Shown here: positions 1-8,253 of the stretch, piece by piece | Position numbering within the stretch: position 1 is the stretch's first letter | Layout: each line of letters begins with the position of its first letter | NCBI GenBank assembly: GCA_048498155.1 | Contig: JBEHYN010000006.1 | Span: 17,582-81,581 of the forward strand | Direction of reading: 5' to 3' | DNA length: 64,000 nt | Source: BOG-938 sp048498155 | GTDB taxonomy: Bacteria > Pseudomonadota > Alphaproteobacteria > Caulobacterales > Caulobacteraceae | Made by a program: the position numbers and the translations under genes | The notes under the pieces: generated by a model | Database searches by the model: none | The model's input: the letters and a program-made list of their open reading frames with translations, nothing else | What the model was told of the DNA's origin: nothing

Positions 1-294
1 TCCAATCCCGATGGAGAAATTCGCCGCCAATTGGCGTCGCTTGGCGACAACGGTCAAACGCCCCGACATACGCTCTTTTACTTTTATGGCGGTGATACCG
101 ACGGCTTGGAAAAAGCGGCGCGCTCGAACGGCTTTGTCGTTGGACCTACGGCTACAAGCCCCGGCTTGATTCTGGAAAAAACGCTCCCAGTAGATGCGGA
201 GCGCTTCGATGCGATCAATGCTTTGATGAACCTCTGGGCCGAAGAGTTTGAGGCGGAATACGATGGCTGGGAGTGCGCGGTCGTCCATAACTAA
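1..294 (+). CDS. RraB-like ribonuclease E inhibitor domain protein (5' partial)
   Basis: The reading frame is open to the left edge, so the true start lies outside the window; the first visible residues are SNPDGEIRRQLASLGDNG. The visible part matches the RraB fold family (regulator of ribonuclease activity B): a phenylalanine/tyrosine-rich strand (HTLFYFYGGD), a Gly-Phe-x-Val strand, a Leu-Pro-x-Asp turn, and the closing LAEEF-like and EYDGWECAV motif typical of the C-terminus. In enterobacteria RraB binds RNase E and alters its substrate range; whether this protein does so is inference. It ends 32 bp before the convergent tipF stop. Confidence 0.7.
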   Translation, partial: SNPDGEIRRQLASLGDNGQTPRHTLFYFYGGDTDGLEKAARSNGFVVGPTATSPGLILEKTLPVDAERFDAINALMNLWAEEFEAEYDGWECAVVHN

Positions 295-326
295 ATGGGC
301 CAGACTCCCGCCCTTCGACTAATACC

Positions 327-1583
327 TCACCACCCCGAAGCGCGGCGCCTCATGGTCGAGCGCATGAAATCGGCCGGCGGGTCGGCTTCGGCGAGGATCT
401 GTTCCTTGATGGCGCGTGGTTCGCCGAACAGGTGGCCTTGGCCGTAGCCGATGTCGAGTTCCAGCACATCGACCACCTGGCGTTCGCTCTCGACCTTCTC
501 GGCGATCACTTCCACGCCGTAGCGGCGGGTGTAGCCGGCGAAGTCGGAGGCTTGGATGTCGCGCAGGGACTTGAGGGCTTGGCGGCCTTCCACGTCCAGC
601 AATTGGGACAGCAAAAGGTCAGCGCCGATCTTGAGGAACTTCACGTCCGAGCGGGCCAAATCCTGGAAGTCCAGCTCCAGGTCATTGACCTTGTCGAGGG
701 AGAAGCGGAAGCCCAGGTCGGCCAGCTTGGCCATGTTGCGCGCTTCCACCGAACCGCGCTGCTTGAACGCCGCCTGCCCCAGTTCGAAGATCAGGGCGCC
801 GGACATGTCCTTGTTCTCGGACAGGAATTCCAGGAACTGCGGGAAGAAGGTCTCGTCCGCCAGGGAGCCCAGGGCGATGTTGCAGAAGATGCCGACCTTG
901 CGGTCCTGCTTGGCCAGGCGGCGCACGATCTGCACGCAGCGGAACAGCAGCAGGTTGTCGATGGCGCTGACCAGGCCCTCGCGCTCGGTCACCTGCAGAT
1001 ATTCCGCCGGCATCATGACGCGGCCGGTCTCGTCGCGCAGGCGCGAGAAGCTCTCGTAGAACACCGTCCGCCGCTGGGGCAGGCTGACCACCGGCTGCAG
1101 ATAGAGGTCCACGCGGTTGTCGGCCAAGGCCTGACGCACGGTGTCGAGCAGGGCGGCGGTCTGGCGTTCCAGGTGCGGCGACAGGCCTGCGGCGCCGCGC
1201 GTGTGCAGGCGCTCGTCCAATGTCTCGCTCATGCGCTGGACCAGGTCCTCCAGTATGCGCATTTCGCCGGTCAGCTCCTCCGAGCGCCGCTCCACGTCGT
1301 CGTGCACGGTCTCGCTGAGGGTCAAGAGCTTGGTCTGGATCTGCTCAAGTTGATCGATCAGGATCAGCTGCGCGTCGCGCACGGCGCCGATCTCGCCTTC
1401 CAGCTTCACGCGCTCGACGTTGCGCTCCACCAGATTGTGCAAGCCGAAGGCCAGGGCCAATCCGCCCATCAGGCCCGCAATGCCCGCGCCCCAGCCTCCG
1501 CCGGAACGCCATAGCAAAAGGGCCCCGGTCAGCGCGAGGCAAAGGTAGGCGGCCGAGAGTAGGGCGACAGTGATCTTGCGCAT
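327..1583 (-). CDS. tipF: TipF-like flagellar regulator with degenerate EAL domain
   Basis: 418 aa. Two hydrophobic helices lie at about residues 5-25 and 31-48, then a long coiled coil (about 55-130), then an EAL-type domain (about 150-400). This order matches Caulobacter TipF, a membrane c-di-GMP receptor needed for flagellum assembly at the new pole. The EAL signature reads YESFSRLR rather than EAL/EVL. Later motifs are also altered: ELGQAAF keeps the Glu, but the metal-binding DDFG region reads LDKVND and the AEGVE motif reads AEKVE. Phosphodiesterase activity is therefore unlikely and ligand binding more likely. Start ATG at 1583. A 360-aa open frame on the opposite strand is a codon-bias shadow. 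Confidence 0.75.
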   Translation of the reverse strand: MRKITVALLSAAYLCLALTGALLLWRSGGGWGAGIAGLMGGLALAFGLHNLVERNVERVKLEGEIGAVRDAQLILIDQLEQIQTKLLTLSETVHDDVERRSEELTGEMRILEDLVQRMSETLDERLHTRGAAGLSPHLERQTAALLDTVRQALADNRVDLYLQPVVSLPQRRTVFYESFSRLRDETGRVMMPAEYLQVTEREGLVSAIDNLLLFRCVQIVRRLAKQDRKVGIFCNIALGSLADETFFPQFLEFLSENKDMSGALIFELGQAAFKQRGSVEARNMAKLADLGFRFSLDKVNDLELDFQDLARSDVKFLKIGADLLLSQLLDVEGRQALKSLRDIQASDFAGYTRRYGVEVIAEKVESERQVVDVLELDIGYGQGHLFGEPRAIKEQILAEADPPADFMRSTMRRRASGW

Positions 1584-1754
1584 TGAGCCCGCCGAACCGA
1601 ATCAACCGATTATCCACGCAGCCGGGGGCGCCGTCGAACGGAAAGCCTTAACCATACGATGTGGCGACAGGCGGCGCCGCCTCGGCCAAACGCCAGGGGC
1701 TTCTGTTCTGCGCCGAGGAGGGCTAATCAGGGGCCGGAATGAGCGAGGGCCGCC

Positions 1755-2996
1755 TTGTCGCGCTTGGGTGACACGCTAAGCGAACTGAATACGGGCGGGC
1801 CGCGGCGCGGGGCCAAGCTATTCATTTTCGTGACCATCGTGCTGGACATGTGCGCAGTGGGCATGGCGATCCCGGTGATGCCGCGCCTGGTGCAGACCCT
1901 ATCGGGCGGCGGCCCAGCGCGCGCGGCGGAGCTGTTCGGTCTGCTCAATATGCTTTGGGCGGCCATGCAGTTTCTGACATCGCCCCTGCAAGGCGCCCTG
2001 TCTGACCGCTTTGGGCGACGGCCGGTGATCCTGATGTCCAATTTCGGTCTGGGCGCGGACTATATATTGACCGCCCTGGCGCCCCATCTGAGCTGGCTGT
2101 TCATCGGCCGAATTCTGTCGGGCTCGGCGGCTGGGGGCATTCCCGCCGCCCTGGCCTATCTGGCCGACACAACCCCCCCGGAAAAGCGCGCAGCCAGCTT
2201 CGGCTTCCTGGGCGCGGCCACGGGGTTCGGCATCACCGCCGGCATGGCTCTAGGCGGGCTGGCCGGCTCGCTTGATCCCCGCCTGCCGTTCTGGATCGCC
2301 GCCTGCCTGTGCCTGCTCAACGCGGTCTATGGCCTGTTCGTCCTGCCGGAGTCTCTGCCGCGCAACCGGCGCACGCCGTTCAAGTGGCGCCAGGCCAATC
2401 CTTTGGGCGCCTTCCGCTTGCTGCGGACAACGCCGGGTCTTCGCGTCATGGCCATCGTCGCCTTCCTGGTCAGCCTGTCCTCCCAGGCTCTGCCCAATAT
2501 CGTCGTGCTCTACGTGGGCTATCGCTACCACTGGGGCATCTGGGCGATCAGCGAGATGCTGACAGGCTGGGCGATCTGCAGCATGGCCGCACAGGGCCTG
2601 CTGCTGTCGGCCTCGGTCAACCGGCTGGGCGAGCGGCCCACCCTGATGCTCGGCCTCGTGCTGACCATCTTCGGCTTCCTGGCCATCGCCCTGGCGACCA
2701 CCGGGCCGCAGTTCTGCTGGGGCGTGCTGCTGATGGCCGGCGGATCGATCTCAACGCCCTTGATCAACGCCTTCTTCTCACGGCGCCTGGGCGCGGCCGA
2801 ACAAGGCCGCCTGCAAGGCGCCACCAACAGTTTGAACGGGGTCACCGGCATGCTCGGCCCCGCCCTGTTCACCCAGGTGTTTTCGATGGCCGTACGCGGC
2901 GAGGATCAATACAGCCTGATCGGCGGTCCGTTTTTCCTGGCTGCGGGCCTGATGCTGATCGCCATGACCCTGGCATTCAAGGAAGTGGCTCACTGA
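1755..2996 (+). CDS. TCR/Tet-type MFS transporter
   Basis: 413 aa with about 12 predicted membrane helices. The N-terminal part has AIPVMPRLVQTL in helix 1, and the A-like motif appears as GALSDRFGRRPVIL between helices 2 and 3, the usual drug:H+ antiporter (Tet/Bcr group) signature. LSGSAAGGIPAALAYLAD fits helices 4-5. Substrate cannot be assigned; tetracycline-like resistance names are family labels only. The in-frame start is TTG at 1755; a nearby ATG at 1739 is in another frame and stops after ten codons, so the start is uncertain and GTG codons inside helix 1 are alternatives. The 3' end overlaps the convergent SemiSWEET gene by 20 bp. Confidence 0.8.
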   Translation: MSRLGDTLSELNTGGPRRGAKLFIFVTIVLDMCAVGMAIPVMPRLVQTLSGGGPARAAELFGLLNMLWAAMQFLTSPLQGALSDRFGRRPVILMSNFGLGADYILTALAPHLSWLFIGRILSGSAAGGIPAALAYLADTTPPEKRAASFGFLGAATGFGITAGMALGGLAGSLDPRLPFWIAACLCLLNAVYGLFVLPESLPRNRRTPFKWRQANPLGAFRLLRTTPGLRVMAIVAFLVSLSSQALPNIVVLYVGYRYHWGIWAISEMLTGWAICSMAAQGLLLSASVNRLGERPTLMLGLVLTIFGFLAIALATTGPQFCWGVLLMAGGSISTPLINAFFSRRLGAAEQGRLQGATNSLNGVTGMLGPALFTQVFSMAVRGEDQYSLIGGPFFLAAGLMLIAMTLAFKEVAH

Positions 2997-3261
2997 GCCG
3001 CTCCATCCTGAACTTCAGCCCCAGGATGGCCGCCGACAGGAGTAGGTTGACGGCGTTCGAGGCGGCGATGGGCCAGCTTTTCTCCAGCACGCCATAGGCG
3101 ACCCAAAGGATGAACCCCGCGACCATCACCAGATAGGTTCGCAAGGACACGCCGTCCGCCTGTCGCTCACGCACAATCTTCACCAGTTGGGGCACGAAAC
3201 TGGCCATGGAGCACAGTCCCGCCGCCGAGCCGATGACTTCGATTACAACTCCGGCGGCCAG
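2977..3261 (-). CDS. SemiSWEET-family small sugar transporter
   Basis: A three-helix protein with the family PQ-loop helix SMASFVPQLVKIVRER followed by GVSLRTYLVMVAGFILWVAYG and a third helix. SemiSWEETs dimerise to form a sugar pathway across the inner membrane. The first ATG (3207) would cut helix 1: codons upstream of it still read family-like sequence (GVVIEVIGSAAGLCS), but contain no ATG, GTG or TTG back to the stop. The coordinates given extend to an in-frame CTG at 3261, just one base after the TAA of the upstream small ORF, which would allow translational coupling. A start at 3207 remains possible, as does an inactivated start. Confidence 0.7.
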   Translation of the reverse strand: MAAGVVIEVIGSAAGLCSMASFVPQLVKIVRERQADGVSLRTYLVMVAGFILWVAYGVLEKSWPIAASNAVNLLLSAAILGLKFRMERLSEPLP

Positions 3262-3262
3262 C

Positions 3263-3454
3263 TTAGCGAGACCAGGGGATCAGGCCGGCGTGGATCGCCA
3301 AGGGATGTTCCGCGTGAGTCAAGCCCATGGGATTGGCCTGACCGAAGAACAGCCAAAGCGACGCGCCGGAGCTCAGGGCGAATATCGCCGCCGAAGCCGC
3401 AGCGGCCCAAACCTTGGTCGGATAGCGGGTTTGCATGAAGGGTTGTTGTGACAT
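3263..3454 (-). CDS. Small single-helix membrane protein, unknown function
   Basis: 63 aa from ATG 3454 (a GTG at 3457 is an alternative). It has a short polar N-terminus, one hydrophobic segment (VWAAAASAAIFALSSGASLW) and a polar tail. I do not recognise the family. It lies directly upstream of the SemiSWEET gene on the same strand, with its TAA one base before the putative CTG start of that gene, so the two are probably one transcript. A GGAGG lies about 17 bases upstream, further than usual. Confidence 0.45.
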   Translation of the reverse strand: MSQQPFMQTRYPTKVWAAAASAAIFALSSGASLWLFFGQANPMGLTHAEHPLAIHAGLIPWSR

Positions 3455-3530
3455 CACTGCGCTCGTTTCATTCCTCCGAACAACGGATTTGAGGCCCTTT
3501 GGGTTCCTGGATGGGGCGCAAACCTTGCGG

Positions 3531-3559
3531 TTGTCACAGGACCGCCATAAGGCCGTGAT
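3531..3559 (+). promoter_or_regulatory. Candidate Pho box upstream of phoR
   Basis: Three 7-bp half-sites recur with 4-bp spacers (11-bp period): TTGTCAC at 3531-3537, CCGCCAT at 3542-3548 and CCGTGAT at 3553-3559. Each matches 5 of 7 positions of the PhoB half-site CTGTCAT, and the spacing is the canonical one. The site ends 42 bp before the phoR start. Autoregulation by PhoB is inferred from this. Confidence 0.45.
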
Positions 3560-3601
3560 CTGACAGGTTCTGTCCTGTCGCCAGCCTGTGATTCGTCGCC
3601 C

Positions 3602-4891
3602 ATGTCGCTGAGCCGCTTCCCGCCTTGGCCCACGCCCGCCTTCGCCCGAGGATGGCTGAGCGGCGTGCTCGGCGCGCGCAGGGCCGGGGCGGCTGCGCCG
3701 GCTCCCGCCCCGCCCGCCCTGCCTGCCTCCTACGCCGCCGCCAACGCGCCCCTGGAGGAGGTGATCGAAGCCCTGCCTGATCCTGTCCTCGTGGTTGGGG
3801 CGCTGGAGCCGGAGGAATATGCCGGGCGGCGGGTTCTGTTCGCCAACCTCGCGGCGCGCGAGATGTTCCGCCTAACCGGCGACCAGGTGCTGCTGGTGTC
3901 CGCCGTGCGCAACCCGCGGGTTCTGGAAGTTGTCGACGACGCCTTGTTCCACGGCTGGCTAGGGGAAGCGACCTATGAGGGCGGTGGCGCGCAGGATCGC
4001 TACTGGCGCGCCTGGGCCAGGCCTCTGTCGCCCACGGCGGGGGGCATGAAGCGAGCGCTGCTGGTGTTGCGCGACGAAACGGATGCGCGCCGCAACGAGC
4101 GCATGCGCGCCGACTTCCTGGCCAACGCCAGTCACGAGCTGCGCACGCCCCTGGCCTCGCTCGCCGGCTTCATCGACACCTTGCGAGGGCACGCCAAGGA
4201 CGATTCCGCCGCCCGCGACCGATTCTTGGACATCATGGCCCGTCAGGCCTGGCGCATGGCGCGGTTGATCGAGGACCTGATGTCCTTGAGCCGGATCGAG
4301 TTGAACGAACACATCGCCCCTGACGGGGAAGTCGACCTGTCGCTGGCGGCGGCGGATGTGATCGACGCCCTGTCGCCTCAGGCGCGCGAAGCGGGGGTCG
4401 AGTTCGTTGTGGACCTGGGCGTGCGCGGCCAGGCGGTCGTCACGGGCGATCGCGATCAGATCGTGCAGGTGGTGCAGAACTTGGTCGACAACGCCATCAA
4501 ATACGCCGGGCGGGGCGGACGCGCCACGGTGACCGTTGACTGCGGCCTGACCGCCGAAGGCGCAGTGGCTTTACAAAAGCCGCACGCCGCGCGCCTGGCG
4601 ATGTTGACTCCCGACCACGCCGCAGGGCTGTACGCCGTAATCCGCGTGGCCGACACCGGACCGGGGCTGGCCCGACAGGTGCTGCCTCGGCTGACCGAGC
4701 GGTTCTACCGGGTAGAGGGTCAGAAAAGCGGGGAGCGTCTGGGCACCGGCCTGGGCCTGGCCATCGTCAAGCACATCATGAACCGTCACCGCGGAGGACT
4801 GGCCGTGGAATCGGCCGAGGGCGAGGGTGCGCAGTTCGTCGTCTATTTTCCTTTGGCGGCGACGCCGTCAGGCGTAACAAAAGCATCATAA
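3602..4891 (+). CDS. phoR: Phosphate-responsive sensor histidine kinase PhoR
   Basis: 429 aa. A PAS-like sensory region (about 50-160) is followed by the HisKA motif ANASHELRTPLASLAGF with phospho-accepting His178, and a HATPase domain with N (LVDNAIKYA), G1 (VADTGPGL) and G2 (GTGLGLAIVKH) boxes. This pattern and the phoU-phoB neighbours identify PhoR, which phosphorylates PhoB when phosphate is scarce. Unusually, I see no membrane helix: residues 1-50 are Pro/Ala-rich and not hydrophobic enough, whereas PhoR proteins usually have one or two N-terminal helices. The start ATG 3602 is the only reasonable one. A Pho-box-like site precedes it. Confidence 0.85.
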   Translation: MSLSRFPPWPTPAFARGWLSGVLGARRAGAAAPAPAPPALPASYAAANAPLEEVIEALPDPVLVVGALEPEEYAGRRVLFANLAAREMFRLTGDQVLLVSAVRNPRVLEVVDDALFHGWLGEATYEGGGAQDRYWRAWARPLSPTAGGMKRALLVLRDETDARRNERMRADFLANASHELRTPLASLAGFIDTLRGHAKDDSAARDRFLDIMARQAWRMARLIEDLMSLSRIELNEHIAPDGEVDLSLAAADVIDALSPQAREAGVEFVVDLGVRGQAVVTGDRDQIVQVVQNLVDNAIKYAGRGGRATVTVDCGLTAEGAVALQKPHAARLAMLTPDHAAGLYAVIRVADTGPGLARQVLPRLTERFYRVEGQKSGERLGTGLGLAIVKHIMNRHRGGLAVESAEGEGAQFVVYFPLAATPSGVTKAS

Positions 4892-4910
4892 AAGCTTCAC
4901 AGCGCCAATG

Positions 4911-4926
4911 CATTGCCCAGGCAATG
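4911..4926. terminator. Inverted repeat between phoR and phoU
   Basis: CATTGCC at 4911-4917 pairs with GGCAATG at 4920-4926 around a 2-base centre. No T tract follows, so it may be an mRNA-processing or attenuation hairpin rather than a terminator. It sits where pstCAB genes are found in many relatives. Confidence 0.3.
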
Positions 4927-5001
4927 TCCGCGCGCACAACGGGCTTTGCGCCCGGGCTTCTATACGCCCGACTCGGCTCCGGACTGCGAAGGATTTGAAC
5001 C

Positions 5002-5703
5002 ATGGAACACACGGTAAAGGCCTACAGCGAAGAGCTGAACCATCTGACCGCCGAAGTGACGCGGCTGGGCGGGCTGGCAGAGGCTCAGCTATCCGATTCC
5101 GTGGAAGCGGTGGCGCGTCGCGACCTGCCCATCGCCCACCAAGTGATCGACCGCGACGACAAGCTGGACGCCTTGCAGGCCGATATCGAACGCAAGGCCA
5201 TTCGCTTGATCGCCCTGCGCCAGCCTGTGGCCCAAGACCTGAGGCACACGGTTGCGGCGATGAAGATCTCCATGCAGCTGGAGCGCTGCGGAGACCTGGC
5301 CAAGAACATCGCCAAACGCTGCCTGGTGCTGGCGGGATCCGAGCCCTTGCCGCCCCTGACCCGCTCAATTGAACGCATGGGCATCCTGGTGACCTCGCGC
5401 CTCAAGGAGGTGCTCGACGCCTATTCGGCCGGCGATATCGAACGCGCGGCGGGCGTCTGGTCTCGCGACGACGAGATCGATGAGCACTACGACAGCCTGT
5501 TTCGCGAATTGCTGACCTACATGATGGGGGATGCGCGCACGATCAGCGCCTGCACCCACCTGTTGTTCATCGCCAAGAACCTGGAACGCATCGGCGACCA
5601 CGCCACCAACATCGCCGAAATGGTGCACTTCGAGATCACAGGCGAGGAGCTGGTGTCTGACCGGCCCAAATGGGACGCCCTGCAACGGGCGTCGGTCGAG
5701 TAG
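5002..5703 (+). CDS. phoU: Phosphate signalling protein PhoU
   Basis: 233 aa, the usual PhoU length, all-helical with the duplicated three-helix bundle. The metal-binding motifs appear in both halves: LERCGDLAKNIAK (about 90-102) and LERIGDHATNIAE (about 193-205). PhoU links the Pst transporter to PhoR and damps kinase activity when phosphate is plentiful. It lies 110 bp after phoR and 12 bp before phoB, on the same strand. No pstS, pstC, pstA or pstB lies next to it, so its transporter partner must be encoded elsewhere. Confidence 0.93.
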   Translation: MEHTVKAYSEELNHLTAEVTRLGGLAEAQLSDSVEAVARRDLPIAHQVIDRDDKLDALQADIERKAIRLIALRQPVAQDLRHTVAAMKISMQLERCGDLAKNIAKRCLVLAGSEPLPPLTRSIERMGILVTSRLKEVLDAYSAGDIERAAGVWSRDDEIDEHYDSLFRELLTYMMGDARTISACTHLLFIAKNLERIGDHATNIAEMVHFEITGEELVSDRPKWDALQRASVE

Positions 5704-5715
5704 GAGAATGGCCGA

Positions 5716-6405
5716 GTGACGCCTTACGTACTGGTGGTGGAGGACGAGGACGCCCTGGCCACCCTGCTGCAGTACAACCTGGACAAGGAGGGCTATGACG
5801 TCGCCCTGGCCCAGGACGGCGAAGAAGCCCTGATGATGGTCGACGAGCGCATGCCCGACTTGCTGGTGCTGGACTGGATGCTGCCCAAGGTGTCGGGCAT
5901 CGAAGTGTGCCGACGTCTGCGGTCCAAGGCCGAGACCCGCAACATCCCGATCATCCTGCTGACCGCCCGCGGCGAGGAGACCGACCGCATCCGCGGCCTG
6001 GACACCGGGGCCGACGACTATGTGGTCAAGCCCTTCTCCATGAGCGAGCTGACCGCGCGGCTGCGCGCCGTGCTGCGCCGCATTCGCCCGGGCCTGGCCG
6101 AGGACCGCATCCGCCAAGGCGACATCACCATCGACCGGGTCGCCCACCGGGTGCGCCGAGCTGACCGGGAGGTGCACCTGGGCCCCACCGAATTTCGCCT
6201 GCTCGACTATCTGATGCAGCACCCCGGTCGGGTGTTCAGCCGCGAACAGCTGCTGGACGCCGTGTGGGGCTCTGACGTCTATGTGGAGGCCCGCACCGTG
6301 GACGTGCACATCGGCCGCCTGCGCAAGGCGCTGAACCTGGACATCGAAAACGACCCCATCCGCACAGTGCGTTCGGCGGGGTATTCGCTGGATCTGGATG
6401 GGTGA
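5716..6405 (+). CDS. phoB: Phosphate regulon response regulator PhoB
   Basis: 229 aa. The N-terminal receiver has the acidic pair (VVEDEDAL), the phospho-acceptor Asp53 in LLVLDWMLPK, the Thr in LLTARG and the Lys in VVKPFS. A C-terminal OmpR/PhoB winged helix follows, with EVHLGPTEFRLLDYLM and VDVHIGRLRKAL. It activates phosphate-starvation genes by binding Pho boxes as a phosphorylated dimer. The start is GTG at 5716, 12 bp after the phoU stop, so it is likely cotranscribed and translationally linked. Confidence 0.93.
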   Translation: MTPYVLVVEDEDALATLLQYNLDKEGYDVALAQDGEEALMMVDERMPDLLVLDWMLPKVSGIEVCRRLRSKAETRNIPIILLTARGEETDRIRGLDTGADDYVVKPFSMSELTARLRAVLRRIRPGLAEDRIRQGDITIDRVAHRVRRADREVHLGPTEFRLLDYLMQHPGRVFSREQLLDAVWGSDVYVEARTVDVHIGRLRKALNLDIENDPIRTVRSAGYSLDLDG

Positions 6406-6508
6406 GTTGCGGGGTCGCGCCCTGGGCGCGGGGCATGTGATCGACACCAATTTGTCGATCGCCGCAACGAACGCCCGGAGCGACAGCACAGGCAGGACCG
6501 GTTGGGAC

Positions 6509-6757
6509 TCAGCCCAAAGCTGCGCAGCCGCCGGCTTTGAGCACTCGCTGGGTCGATGCCGGCGAACGCGAAAGCAGCCGCGCTGGGCGAATAGGCCTTT
6601 TTACAAAGTCGCCCCCACAGTTCGGGCACACGCCGGCGAGGACGGTCTCCACGCAGTCTGAGCAGAACGTGCACTCGAACGTGCATATCCGCGCGTCGGC
6701 GCTGTCCGGCGGGAGATCGCGATCACAACATTCACAGTTGGGGCGCAGCTCCAACAC
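6509..6757 (-). CDS. DUF1272 small zinc-binding protein
   Basis: 82 aa. The N-terminal 60 residues are the DUF1272 signature: LELRPNCECCDRDLPPDS, then FECTFCSDC and CPNCGGDFVKRP. The cysteine pairs (CxC/CC, CxxC, CxxC) suggest a small treble-clef or zinc-ribbon fold. Function is unknown. The GTG start at 6757 lies one base after the TGA of the PhyH-like gene upstream, so the two genes are probably translated from one message. Confidence 0.8.
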   Translation of the reverse strand: MLELRPNCECCDRDLPPDSADARICTFECTFCSDCVETVLAGVCPNCGGDFVKRPIRPARLLSRSPASTQRVLKAGGCAALG

Positions 6758-6758
6758 A

Positions 6759-7709
6759 TCAGGCCCCGTTCACCGTATTGGCCTTGATCGCCGCGGCGCC
6801 GTTTCCATCCAGGTCCACCCGGGTGTCGCCCAGGCGCAAGGGAACGCCAAGGGCCTCGTTCACTGCATGAATGCCGCCGCGCGATCCGGCCTTGGGGCCA
6901 ATCAGGTAGCGCAGGGAGATGCGTTCGCTGTCGGCGGCGTCCGGCTGGGTGCCGTGCAGGGTGCAGCCATGCCACAGGGCGCAATAGCCCGTGTCGCCCG
7001 TCAGGATCAGCTGGGGCGCCAGAATCTCGCCCTGCGCCCCGTTGCGATAGAGCCAGCCGTCCACCTGCTTGGTCAGGTCGTGCGGAAACACCGAAGCGCC
7101 CAGGGCGTGGCTGTTTTCCAGCACATGCAGGGGCGCGTCGGCCAGGGTGACGGGGTGCAGATAGATGTAGAGGGTGATGAAATCTGCGTCCCGATCCTTG
7201 AAATCGATCAGGTCCTGATGGAAATCGATGCCGTAGAAATAGGTCACATCGCGGTACTGCGGCTTCACATAGGCGCCGAGGTTGTTGACTGGATTGCCCA
7301 GGATGCGCGCCTGCAGCCAGTCCGGGATCGACTTGGCCGGCACGCCGCACACAACCTTGCGGTCGATCAGTTCATAGCCCGCCCCGAACAAATCCGTCAG
7401 GGCCGAGACAATTTGGGGCGCGCGCTCCACGAAACCGAGCTTATCGGCGAATTTTTCCAGAAGATTGCGGCCCCGCCGGGGATTGACCCCACGGTACTGC
7501 GGGTCTGCGTCGAACTCCGCCTCGCTAAGAAACAGGGTCTCGTCGTAGCGACGCTCGCCCTTCAGATCGGCCAGGAGGTCAGCAGCGGCGGCGGCGTCGA
7601 CCGATTGATCGAAGGTGTGCACGCCGCGCCGCAGGACGTCGTCCACCACTGGGCCGGCCGGACGCGCTGGGCCCAAGGTCCAAGCCGGCGCGCGTTCCCC
7701 TAGGTCCAT
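6759..7709 (-). CDS. PhyH-like Fe(II)/2-oxoglutarate dioxygenase family protein
   Basis: 316 aa from ATG 7709, preceded by GGGAG at a suitable distance (an upstream TTG at 7715 is possible). A jelly-roll core is indicated by the iron motif HQD in YGIDFHQDLIDF, a distal His in ALWHGCTLHGTQ, and an Arg in RISLRYLIG that could bind 2-oxoglutarate. This is the pattern of phytanoyl-CoA dioxygenase-like enzymes, which hydroxylate small molecules. The substrate is unknown. Its downstream partner is the DUF1272 gene. Confidence 0.65.
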   Translation of the reverse strand: MDLGERAPAWTLGPARPAGPVVDDVLRRGVHTFDQSVDAAAAADLLADLKGERRYDETLFLSEAEFDADPQYRGVNPRRGRNLLEKFADKLGFVERAPQIVSALTDLFGAGYELIDRKVVCGVPAKSIPDWLQARILGNPVNNLGAYVKPQYRDVTYFYGIDFHQDLIDFKDRDADFITLYIYLHPVTLADAPLHVLENSHALGASVFPHDLTKQVDGWLYRNGAQGEILAPQLILTGDTGYCALWHGCTLHGTQPDAADSERISLRYLIGPKAGSRGGIHAVNEALGVPLRLGDTRVDLDGNGAAAIKANTVNGA

Positions 7710-7791
7710 GGCCAATGCTCCCGATCCACGACGGAGCCTCGCGGCACAGGGTTAACGGGCCGTGAAACCGGCTCTAGCCAGCAGTGGCGCT

Positions 7792-8253
7792 TCAGCGCAG
7801 CGTCCGTTGAACCACTTGCCGCAGACCGGCGACAATGGCCTCAGATTGCTCGGCGTCCTGGGCTGGATCGGCGAGCAGCAGCAGGCCGTCCAGATGGACC
7901 CTGACCGCAGATGGGTTCCAGACCTTGCGAGTCATTGATCCGTCGAGCAGTTCGCAAAGGCTCAGGGCCGCCTGACCGAGTTGCGGATATCCGGGCACCT
8001 GGGCGACGGCCAGCATCTCATTGCATAGATTGTAGACCGCCAGAATTTCCTGATCGGCGGGCGCGGGACCGAAAACACGCGCCAGGGCCTGGACGGCGGC
8101 CATCAGGCTGAGCAGCTCGGCCAAGGCGGGCTCGCGAATGGCGCCAAGGCGCTCGTCCACATCCGCGATGGCCTGAGCGACCGTCGGCCCCCCGGGCGTC
8201 CGGATCAACTTGGCCAACCGGTTGACCGGACGACGGACAATCACGGTGCTCAT
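7792..8253 (-). CDS. Hypothetical helical protein, possibly CheE-like
   Basis: 153 aa, predominantly helical, with a basic N-terminus (VIVRRPVNRLAKLIRTPGG) resembling the start of the alphaproteobacterial chemotaxis protein CheE, and a helical AIREPALAELLSLM segment. The similarity is from memory and weak. Its ATG overlaps the stop of the upstream receiver-domain gene by 4 bp, so the two products probably work together. No catalytic motif is visible. Confidence 0.4.
   Translation of the reverse strand: MSTVIVRRPVNRLAKLIRTPGGPTVAQAIADVDERLGAIREPALAELLSLMAAVQALARVFGPAPADQEILAVYNLCNEMLAVAQVPGYPQLGQAALSLCELLDGSMTRKVWNPSAVRVHLDGLLLLADPAQDAEQSEAIVAGLRQVVQRTLR

Noticed and set aside
432..1514. Long open frame of 360 codons opposite tipF
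   Set aside because: It is His/Gln/Ala-rich without domains, and arises from codon bias opposite a clear gene; no ribosome site.
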